Positions 6,357 to 11,753 of a stretch of 11,753 bases of DNA are shown here, one piece after another. The stretch is from Planctomycetaceae bacterium. Lineage in GTDB: Bacteria > Planctomycetota > Planctomycetia > Planctomycetales > Planctomycetaceae. Location: contig JAGQQT010000074.1 of the NCBI GenBank assembly GCA_020426065.1, forward strand, positions 1-11,753. The letters run 5' to 3'. The stretch's first letter is position 1; the number at the start of each line of letters is the position of its first letter. A model generated the notes under the pieces. It did not search any database and was not told the DNA's origin. It saw only the letters and a list, made by a program, of their open reading frames with translations. Both the position numbers and the translations under genes were made by a program.

Positions 6357-6478
6357 GCCAAAATCGGAAGAGAACCTGAACTGTGCAAGCAACCACGAAG
6401 TGAATTCATGATCAGGGCTCAGATATCCGTCTGAATGAACACGGATTTCGAGACGAATCTGAGTGGGTGCGGTTTCTC

Positions 6479-6670
6479 TCAGCCTTCCTGCTGGCCAGGT
6501 GCCTCGGCCTGATTCTTGATGGCCTGATAAACCTCTTCGCGATGGACAGCCACATTAGCAGGGGCATCGATGCCGATGCGAATTTTGTCGCCACGTATAT
6601 CAACGATCGTGATCTTGATCTGATCACCAATCATGATGCTTTCATCTCGTTGTCGGGATAGAACCAACAT
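6479..6670 (-). CDS. csrA: Carbon storage regulator CsrA (RNA-binding translational regulator)
   Basis: CsrA is a small homodimeric protein that binds GGA motifs in mRNA leaders and blocks or stabilises translation. In many bacteria it controls motility and carbon metabolism. The 63-residue product matches the family throughout: M-L-V-L-S-R at the start, S-I-M-I-G-D (11-16), K-I-R-I-G-I-D-A-P (29-37) and V-H-R-E-E-V-Y (42-48), including L4 and R44, which contact RNA. The frame stays open far upstream, but the true start is the ATG at 6670, with AGGAG (6679-6683) 8 bases before it and the invariant M-L-V-L. The C-terminal tail is short and hydrophilic. It lies about 700 bases upstream of flagellin on the same strand, with no fliW between them. 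Length and motifs are normal. Confidence 0.97.
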   Translation of the reverse strand: MLVLSRQRDESIMIGDQIKITIVDIRGDKIRIGIDAPANVAVHREEVYQAIKNQAEAPGQQEG

Positions 6671-6683
6671 CCTGTGGGCTCCT
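6668..6683 (-). promoter_or_regulatory. csrA ribosome binding site with possible CsrA autoregulatory motif
   Basis: On the minus strand AGAGGAG is followed by CCCACAGG and the ATG. The run CACAGGATGT includes the start codon and matches the GGAUGU end of the CsrA consensus (RUACARGGAUGU), with a second GGA in the Shine-Dalgarno sequence 11 bases upstream. CsrA bound here would cover both the ribosome site and the start codon. Autoregulation of this kind is known for E. coli csrA. Applying it here is inference. Confidence 0.45.
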
Positions 6684-7160
6684 CTTATGTGCGGTCGCGA
6701 GCTGGGCAACCGACGAATGTACGATGAATGGACTGGAGCAATCTCAATCATCCATGAGAGTCGCTGCTCAGTAATAAAAGATGCTGCGGAATGACTGGAA
6801 CAGGTATTCCCCAGGAAGCTGACGCAATCTGTGACGGCGTGAACTGATGATGCTGAACCAATCGGCATTTCCAAAGTGTCCCGCAAAGTGAGAGTCTGAC
6901 AAATTCAGGCAGACTGGGGCATCCTTCCCGAACTTTGACGGTTGTAGCGATTTTAAGGAAAATGCACGGCCAGTCAGGCTCACAAACCCTGCGTTTCAGC
7001 GTGTGTTCTCCGGGGGAAGCAGCTGGCAGGCTTGGAACTCGCATCCGGTTTCGTCAGAATGATCTGAGGGGAACAGTTCCGGGGAGTGAACGGCCCGCTC
7101 CCGCCTCATCCCGTCAATTTTAACAGTCATTAGCTCGCCGCTGGAATCAGGTGTTTTTCG
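6684..7160. other. Divergent non-coding gap between csrA and cstA
   Basis: About 480 bases with no convincing gene. The minus-strand frames at 6748-7044 and 6768-6983 have no ribosome binding sites or recognisable composition, and the upstream extension of the csrA frame is not conserved-looking. The promoters of both genes should lie here, but I find no good -35/-10 pair. A short palindrome GGAACAGTTCC (7070-7080) lies 81 bases before cstA and could be an operator. AGGTG at 7149-7153, 7 bases before the cstA ATG, is that gene's weak ribosome binding site. Confidence 0.55.
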
Positions 7161-8966
7161 ATGGAAACCTTGGGGATCGCACTGCTGTCAATCTTCGCAC
7201 TGGTGCTGGCTTATAATACGTATGGCAGACTGCTGGCGCGAAAATTCTTTGAGCTCGACCGGAACGCTCTGGTTCCCAGTGAAGAGCTGCGGGACGATGT
7301 GGATTATGTGCCAACCCGTCGAAGTGTGATTTTTGGCCATCACTTTACCAGCATTGCCGGTACAGGGCCGATTGTTGGTCCCGCGATTGCCGTGTTCTGG
7401 GGCTGGCTGCCAGCGCTGCTGTGGGTGCTGCTGGGCTCCATTTTTATTGGAGCTGTCCACGATCTGGGAGCGCTCGTCATTTCCCTGCGTAACCGTGGTC
7501 AAACCGTGGGAGAAATCGCCGGTCGACTCATCTCGCCTCGCGCCCGCCTGCTGTTTCTGCTGATCCTGTTTTTTGCCCTGACCGTTGTGCTGGCGATTTT
7601 CGGGCTCGTGATCGCCGTGATTTTCAAGCTGTACCCGGAATCTGTTCTGTCGGTCTGGCTGGCCATGCCGATCGCCGTCGGGATTGGCTTCTGGGCACGA
7701 AACCGGAATCATCATCTGCTCTGGCCTTCACTTGGTGCCTTGATTGCCCTTTATGCCGCTGTCTATGTCGGTGTGTATTACATGCCGATTGTGCTGCCCG
7801 CTGCGTGGGGGAATCCGGTCATCTTCTGGACAATCGTCCTGATGATCTACTGCTTTTTTGCGTCCGTGCTCCCCGTCTGGATGCTGCTTCAGCCCCGTGA
7901 TTACGTCAACAGCCATCAGCTGATTGTGGCTCTGGTGCTGCTGGTTGCCGGAATTCTGGTGGCTGGTTTGACCCAAAAAGCAGACATCGTGGCCAGTGCC
8001 CCCATGATTTCCGACTCTATTCCCGCCGATGCCCCACCCATCTGGCCGTTCCTGTTTATCACGATTGCCTGCGGTGCCTGCAGTGGTTTTCACTGCCTGG
8101 TGAGCAGCGGGACCACCAGCAAGCAGATTGCCTGTGAAACCGACGCTCAGGCCGTCGGTTACGGGGGAATGCTGCTGGAAGGAGCACTGGCTGTCCTGGT
8201 GATCCTCTGCTGCACAGCTGGACTGGGGATGGGGGTCACCAACAAATCCGGTGAACTGCTGACTAACCGGGCGGCCTGGGATTTCCGCTACAATTCAGGC
8301 AACAGTTGGAATGATTACCAGCTGCCACAGACCGTAGGGGCTTTTGTGGATGGGGGAGCAAATTTCCTGACAGCAATCGGAATCCCTCTACAGCTGGGAG
8401 TGGGCATCATAGCCGTTCTCGTGGCCTGCTTTGCGGCAACGACTCTCGATACCGCCACGCGACTGCAGCGATATGTCATTCAGGAACTGGGAGCGTCGCT
8501 GCGAATCGCGCCGCTCACCAACAAATATGGAGCAACCGGTTTTGCTGTCCTCTGTGGTTTAACTGTGGCCCTGCTTCCGGGGCCTAAGGGACCGGCCTCA
8601 GGCGGTCTGATCCTCTGGCCGCTTTTTGGAGCAACCAACCAGATGCTGGCTGGCCTGGCCCTGATGGTCACATTCTTCTATCTGTGGCGTCGGAGCAAGG
8701 TGGTAGCATTTATTGCCCTGCCTATGATCCTGATGATGATCATGCCTGCCTGGGCCATGCTCTGGCAGATGTTCAATTCGGAATCAGGCTGGCTCTGGTC
8801 TTCAGATCCTCTGCAGAAGTATGTCCTGTTTGGCTTTGGAGCAATGATCATGGGGATGCAGGTCTGGATGATTATCGAAGGGGCCATCGTCTGGCGGAAA
8901 GTCCATGGAGTGCTGGAAGAACAACTCCCTCCCCTGCCCAAACCCCAACCCGCCTCGGCAACCTGA
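7161..8966 (+). CDS. cstA: CstA-family carbon starvation protein (pyruvate/peptide transporter)
   Basis: A multi-pass inner-membrane transporter of the CstA family, which takes up pyruvate and possibly peptides when carbon is scarce. At 601 residues it belongs to a shorter form than E. coli CstA (about 700). Family blocks are clear: F-G-H-H-F-T-S-I-A-G-T-G-P-I-V-G-P (58-74), the A-V-H-D-L-G-A stretch (98-104), C-G-A-C-S-G-F-H-C-L-V-S-S-G-T-T-S-K-Q (304-322), F-A-A-T-T-L-D-T-A-T-R-L-Q-R-Y (424-438) and G-A-T-N-Q-M-L-A-G-L (490-499). Hydrophobic segments run the whole length, and one near the C-terminus is Met-rich (522-537). The tail is Pro-rich. Upstream is only a weak AGGTG site. No ybdD-like small partner gene follows. 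glmS comes 211 bases later with its own promoter, so cstA is probably a single-gene unit. Substrate is inferred from the family. Confidence 0.95.
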   Translation: METLGIALLSIFALVLAYNTYGRLLARKFFELDRNALVPSEELRDDVDYVPTRRSVIFGHHFTSIAGTGPIVGPAIAVFWGWLPALLWVLLGSIFIGAVHDLGALVISLRNRGQTVGEIAGRLISPRARLLFLLILFFALTVVLAIFGLVIAVIFKLYPESVLSVWLAMPIAVGIGFWARNRNHHLLWPSLGALIALYAAVYVGVYYMPIVLPAAWGNPVIFWTIVLMIYCFFASVLPVWMLLQPRDYVNSHQLIVALVLLVAGILVAGLTQKADIVASAPMISDSIPADAPPIWPFLFITIACGACSGFHCLVSSGTTSKQIACETDAQAVGYGGMLLEGALAVLVILCCTAGLGMGVTNKSGELLTNRAAWDFRYNSGNSWNDYQLPQTVGAFVDGGANFLTAIGIPLQLGVGIIAVLVACFAATTLDTATRLQRYVIQELGASLRIAPLTNKYGATGFAVLCGLTVALLPGPKGPASGGLILWPLFGATNQMLAGLALMVTFFYLWRRSKVVAFIALPMILMMIMPAWAMLWQMFNSESGWLWSSDPLQKYVLFGFGAMIMGMQVWMIIEGAIVWRKVHGVLEEQLPPLPKPQPASAT

Positions 8967-9034
8967 ACAATTGCCGATTCGCCCGGGACCCAGCAGACTT
9001 CAAGTCAGACCGGAAACGAAATGGAAAATCGGTC

Positions 9035-9065
9035 TCGACTTCCAGGGTGCAGATTTCTCTATAAT
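9035..9065 (+). promoter_or_regulatory. Candidate sigma-70-type promoter of glmS
   Basis: A perfect -10 hexamer TATAAT (9060-9065) is preceded by TCGACT (9035-9040, four of six matches to TTGACA) with a long 19-base spacer. It would place the transcript start near 9072 and give a leader of about 105 bases. A second possible -35, TTGACC (9085-9090), has no good -10. Confidence 0.5.
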
Positions 9066-9085
9066 GGAATGTACAGAACGAAGTT

Positions 9086-9149
9086 GACCTCTCTTTCGCA
9101 TTTTTGTTAGTTTCCCGGGAGGTCTGGTCTGGCGCGACGCCCCGCGCCA
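9086..9149 (+). promoter_or_regulatory. Structured leader of glmS: two predicted stem-loops
   Basis: Stem 1 pairs GACCTCTC (9086-9093) with GGGAGGTC (9117-9124), eight pairs with one G-U, enclosing a pyrimidine-rich 23-base loop. Stem 2 pairs TGGCGCG (9130-9136) with CGCGCCA (9143-9149), seven perfect pairs around ACGCCC. Neither is followed by a T run, so neither is a plain terminator of cstA. The space is too short, and the features wrong, for the glmS ribozyme known from Gram-positive bacteria. They may affect translation or transcript stability. Confidence 0.4.
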
Positions 9150-9177
9150 ACCACAACATTCATCAGGGATGACGATT

Positions 9178-11040
9178 ATGTGTGGAATTATCGGATACGT
9201 CGGCTATCAGGACGTGCAGAATCTGTTGCTGGATGGCCTGCACCGACTCGAATACCGCGGCTATGACAGTGCTGGAATCGCCGTGCTGGAAAAGGGTGAA
9301 ATCACCCTCAGGAAACGGGCCGGACGGGTCCAGGAACTCGGTTCGCTGGTCGCTGAGCAACCCCTCAAAGGAAAAATCGGGATTGGTCATACCCGCTGGG
9401 CCACACATGGTGAAGTGAACGATACCAACTCTCACCCGCATGTGGGCGGAACCGGCGAAATCTGCCTGGTTCACAACGGCGTGATTGAAAACTACTCCTC
9501 TCTGCGAAATAAACTAAAAGCAGCGGGCTTTGAATTCATTACGACCACCGATTCCGAAGTGGTCGCTCATCTGCTCGCCAGTGAATACCGGAAGGAACTG
9601 GCGGGAGGTGGCGAAGCCGGTTCTCAGTCTGCCTGCGTGAATGCGTTGCAGCGTACGCTCACTCAGTTGAAGGGGACTTACGGACTGGCTGTGCTGTTCC
9701 GCGATTCACCTGCCACCATGTATGTCGCTCGCGTGGGCAGTCCACTCGTGATTGGTATTGGTGAAAAGGAACACTTTGTTGCCAGTGATGCCAGCCCCCT
9801 GGCCGTCCACACTGAAGAAGTGGTTTATCTCTCCGATAACGAAATCGCGATCCTGACCAGCGACGATATCCAGATCATCCATCGGGACAGTGGAGCAGTC
9901 GATCCCAAAATCCAGATTCTCGATCAGTCTGCCGGAGACTCGGAACTCGGCGATTTCGAGCATTACATGCTCAAGGAAATCTACGAGCAGCCCCAGTCCA
10001 TCGAAAACGCGATGCGGGGCCGGTTTAACGAAGATGAAGCGACTTCCGTCTTTGGCGGTCTTAACATGACTGCCAAGGATCTTCGCAAAATTGATCGCAT
10101 TGTTCTGACTGCCTGCGGGACCTCCTGGCATGCCGGACTGGTGGGCGAATATCTGCTGGAAGAGTTTGCCCGCATCCCCACGGAAGTGGAGTACGCCAGC
10201 GAGCTGCGCTATCGCAATCCGCCCATGTCCGAAAACACGATGATCTTCGCAATCACCCAGAGCGGGGAAACCGCCGATACCCTGGCCGCTTTGCGGGAAT
10301 GCAAACGAAAAGGACACCCCACACTCGCGATCTGCAATGTGGTTGGCTCAACGATTGCCCGTGAAGCGGACGGCGGAATTTATCTGCATGCGGGGCCGGA
10401 AATCGGCGTTGCCTCTACCAAGGCGTTCACATCTCAGGTGACTGTCCTCACGCTGCTGGCCCTGTTTTTCGGGCGAATGCGGCACTTGTCCTATCCGGCT
10501 GGCAAGCGGATTATCCGTCACCTGAGAGATATCCCCGCTCTTGTCGAACAGACACTCAAATGCCATGAAATGGTCAAGTATGTTTGCGACAAGTACTGGA
10601 AATACAACAACTTCCTCTACCTGGGACGTCTTTACAACTTCCCGGTCGCACTGGAAGGAGCGTTGAAGCTGAAGGAAATCAGTTACGTGCATGCTGAGGG
10701 TTACCCGGCCGCCGAAATGAAGCACGGTCCGATTGCCCTGGTGGATGAAGTCACGCCGTCCGTCTTCGTGGTGCCGAAGTGTGGGATTTATCCGAAGGTC
10801 ATCAGCAACCTGGAAGAAGTGAAAGCCCGCAAAGGCCCCGTGATTGCCATCGCCTGCCAGGGAGATGATAAAATCGCCGAACTGGCAGACGATGTCATCT
10901 TCGTGCCGGATGTCGAGGAATACCTGCAGCCGTTGATCACTTCGATTCCCCTGCAGTTACTCTCGTATCATATTGCCCTGCACCGTGGCTGCAACGTCGA
11001 CCGTCCGAGAAACCTCGCCAAAAGCGTGACTGTGGAATAG
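9178..11040 (+). CDS. glmS: Glutamine--fructose-6-phosphate aminotransferase (isomerizing)
   Basis: GlmS makes glucosamine-6-phosphate from fructose-6-phosphate and glutamine, the first step toward UDP-GlcNAc for cell-envelope polymers. The start is the ATG at 9178, not 9169: the enzyme needs Cys directly after the removed Met (M-C-G-I-I-G-Y-V-G), and AGGG at 9165-9168 is 9 bases upstream. The product is 620 residues (E. coli 609). The N-terminal glutaminase domain has Cys2, R-L-E-Y-R-G-Y-D-S-A-G (23-33), G-H-T-R-W-A-T-H-G (70-78), H-N-G-V-I-E-N-Y (99-106) and D-S-E-V-V-A (125-130). The two SIS sugar-isomerase domains carry T-A-C-G-T-S-W-H-A (311-319), Q-S-G-E-T-A-D-T (361-368), Y-L-G-R-L-Y-N-F-P-V-A-L-E-G-A-L-K-L-K-E (481-500) and the terminal R-N-L-A-K-S-V-T-V-E. 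A small Gly-rich loop (142-150) is variable sequence. All catalytic elements appear intact. Confidence 0.98.
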   Translation: MCGIIGYVGYQDVQNLLLDGLHRLEYRGYDSAGIAVLEKGEITLRKRAGRVQELGSLVAEQPLKGKIGIGHTRWATHGEVNDTNSHPHVGGTGEICLVHNGVIENYSSLRNKLKAAGFEFITTTDSEVVAHLLASEYRKELAGGGEAGSQSACVNALQRTLTQLKGTYGLAVLFRDSPATMYVARVGSPLVIGIGEKEHFVASDASPLAVHTEEVVYLSDNEIAILTSDDIQIIHRDSGAVDPKIQILDQSAGDSELGDFEHYMLKEIYEQPQSIENAMRGRFNEDEATSVFGGLNMTAKDLRKIDRIVLTACGTSWHAGLVGEYLLEEFARIPTEVEYASELRYRNPPMSENTMIFAITQSGETADTLAALRECKRKGHPTLAICNVVGSTIAREADGGIYLHAGPEIGVASTKAFTSQVTVLTLLALFFGRMRHLSYPAGKRIIRHLRDIPALVEQTLKCHEMVKYVCDKYWKYNNFLYLGRLYNFPVALEGALKLKEISYVHAEGYPAAEMKHGPIALVDEVTPSVFVVPKCGIYPKVISNLEEVKARKGPVIAIACQGDDKIAELADDVIFVPDVEEYLQPLITSIPLQLLSYHIALHRGCNVDRPRNLAKSVTVE

Positions 11041-11072
11041 GCCGAAGAGCTATGAATTCATGATGATCTGGA

Positions 11073-11101
11073 CAGTTCATTGCAGAGTCCTGCCTGAACT
11101 G
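11073..11101. terminator. Imperfect hairpin between convergent glmS and hydrolase genes, possible terminator
   Basis: Arms CAGTTCA (11073-11079) and TGAACTG (11095-11101) pair perfectly and enclose a second stem GCAG/CTGC (11082-11085 and 11090-11093) with the loop AGTC. It lies in the 74-base gap between two converging stop codons, where a bidirectional terminator is expected. There is no clean T run on either strand, only a loosely T-rich stretch (ATTCATTT) on the plus strand, so the call is tentative. Confidence 0.4.
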
Positions 11102-11114
11102 ACGGACCATTCAT

Positions 11115-11753
11115 TTATGGATTCCCCTGATCCCAGACCTGTTTCCGGTTTTCTTCGGTCATCGTGATAAAGCGAAATTCAAATTCCCCCTCGAAGGACT
11201 CCAGTCCCAGGATGACATTCCGCTTCGGTTCGTGTCCCATTTTCGTGAGAACTTCCACCAGATCTTCGGCAAACCGTTTGCGGGCTTTCGAGCCGAATTC
11301 CTGCTCAGCAAACTGCAAGATACGATTAATCGCAATGCCATTAATGGAACTCAACTTGTACCACTCCCCTTCCACCTGAACCACGGGGAGTTCTTTTTCC
11401 CAGCGGACACCCGTAAAGGGAGCAACTTTGCCATACTCGTTTTCCGAGACGAGAGGCCTCTCAGTATGAGGGATGATTTGCGAAAGGATTTTGTACCCCA
11501 GCGGATCCACGGCAGGACCGCCACAGTTCGTGACGATTGCGACACCGATTTTGTCTTCAGGTGAAAAGCCAATCCAGGCACTGCAGTTATTGCGACCGCC
11601 ATTCTTTTTCAGGTAGTGGCCGACATCAGCCGTCCAGTCGACTTTCCACCCCAGAGCGGTTCTGGCAGAAGTCTCATCCCGGAGCAAGGTCTTTTTATGC
11701 AGCTGTTCCAGAACTTCGCCAGAGAAGGTGCCGGGCTTCATAATCGGAAGAGC
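11115..11753 (-). CDS. Beta-lactamase-family serine hydrolase, C-terminal part (cut by window edge)
   Basis: The frame runs from the right edge to TAA at 11115-11117, giving 212 residues without its true start. The ATG at 11741 is internal, since the frame stays open beyond it. Residues 30-90 are the end of a class C beta-lactamase/esterase-type fold: A-L-G-W-K-V, then K-N-G-G (50-53, the third catalytic box, K/H-x-G), S-A-W-I-G-F-S-P-E-D-K-I-G-V-A-I-V-T-N (58-76). The Ser-x-x-Lys nucleophile box and the Tyr box are outside the window. After the fold comes an extension of about 110 residues (P-F-T-G-V-R-W, G-E-W-Y-K-L-S-S-I-N-G, E-D-L-V-E-V-L-T-K-M-G-H-E-P, M-T-E-E-N-R) that is not part of the standard fold and that I associate with planctomycete hydrolases, from memory only. 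Substrate unknown: peptidases, esterases and beta-lactamases share this fold. The last four codons overlap an adapter-like sequence. Confidence 0.82.
   Translation of the reverse strand, partial: ALPIMKPGTFSGEVLEQLHKKTLLRDETSARTALGWKVDWTADVGHYLKKNGGRNNCSAWIGFSPEDKIGVAIVTNCGGPAVDPLGYKILSQIIPHTERPLVSENEYGKVAPFTGVRWEKELPVVQVEGEWYKLSSINGIAINRILQFAEQEFGSKARKRFAEDLVEVLTKMGHEPKRNVILGLESFEGEFEFRFITMTEENRKQVWDQGNP

Larger units (their letters stand above)
5809..6478. other. Non-coding gap of about 670 bases between csrA and flagellin
   Basis: Open frames exist here on both strands (5973-6434 plus, 5984-6409 minus), but they lack ribosome binding sites and their products look like random translation, so I call no gene. 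Visible structure: a 10-bp palindrome GACATATGTC (5850-5859) 67 bases before the flagellin start, a purine-rich tract at 6121-6170 (45 of 50 bases are A or G on the plus strand), two hairpins listed separately, and a 6-bp inverted repeat ATCCGT/ACGGAT (6425-6446) just after csrA without a T run. The flagellin promoter must lie here, but I could not find a convincing sigma-28, sigma-54 or sigma-70 pair. Its length would also fit a small RNA gene. Confidence 0.6.

Noticed and set aside
5973..6434. Open frames of 153 (plus) and 141 (minus) codons in the csrA-flagellin gap
   Set aside because: They overlap each other on opposite strands, lack ribosome binding sites and have no recognisable domains; the minus-strand hydrophobic run comes from the purine tract being read in reverse.
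6748..7044. Minus-strand open frames upstream of csrA, including the 72-codon extension of the csrA frame
   Set aside because: CsrA invariably begins M-L-x-L and a strong AGGAG lies right before that ATG; the other frames have no start signals or recognisable sequence.
9007..9035. Inverted repeat AGACCG/CGGTCT after cstA as a terminator
   Set aside because: Only 6 bp with a 17-base loop and no T run; it overlaps the candidate glmS promoter, so I did not call it.
6401..11064. Shared 12-mer TGAATTCATGAT at 6401-6412 and 11053-11064, with other short shared words nearby
   Set aside because: About four 12-base matches are expected by chance in a window of this size (n squared over two, divided by 4 to the 12th), and the shared words are in a different order, so this is not a dispersed repeat.

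Overview
The window looks like chromosomal DNA of a planctomycete (Planctomycetota), probably near Gimesia/Rubinisphaera. This is an inference from gene content: a long flagellin with an ITGGG-type core, an anchored propeller-like protein coupled to pcm, and a beta-lactamase-family hydrolase with a long C-terminal extension. There is no rRNA to confirm it. Both edges cut through genes. No tRNA, rRNA, CRISPR array, insertion sequence or prophage gene is visible.

Layout. Positions 1-1633 (+): the tail of a protein with a ribosome-modulation-factor-like motif, a three-helix small membrane protein, a VOC/glyoxalase-fold protein, and an A+T-richer unknown gene. Positions 1777-2961 (-): an anchored protein of unknown function followed 6 bases later by pcm (protein repair). 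Positions 3102-5783 (-): an 869-residue flagellin whose variable region holds three diverged repeats of about 112-126 residues, ending in a strong intrinsic terminator. Positions 5784-6478: a long non-coding gap containing the flagellin leader and two hairpins with a shared core. Positions 6479-6670 (-): csrA, the RNA-binding post-transcriptional regulator. Positions 6671-7160: a divergent gap. Positions 7161-8966 (+): a CstA-family transporter. Positions 9178-11040 (+): glmS, the entry enzyme of amino-sugar synthesis, behind a recognisable promoter and a structured leader. Positions 11115-11753 (-): the C-terminal part of a serine beta-lactamase-family hydrolase.

How the genes may work together. 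The best-supported functional link is csrA upstream of, and co-oriented with, flagellin. Both leaders carry GGA motifs at the ribosome binding site, which fits CsrA control of flagellin translation and of csrA itself, as known for B. subtilis hag and for csrA in several bacteria. No FliW gene is in the window. The rest is mainly housekeeping: protein repair, carbon uptake and cell-envelope precursor supply.

I found no clearly new multi-gene system. The items most worth checking are the csrA-flagellin leader and gap, the repeat-expanded flagellin, the glmS leader, the RMF-like tail at the left edge and the unknown 180-residue gene. The last 11 bases match the start of an Illumina adapter, so the right edge should be treated with care.
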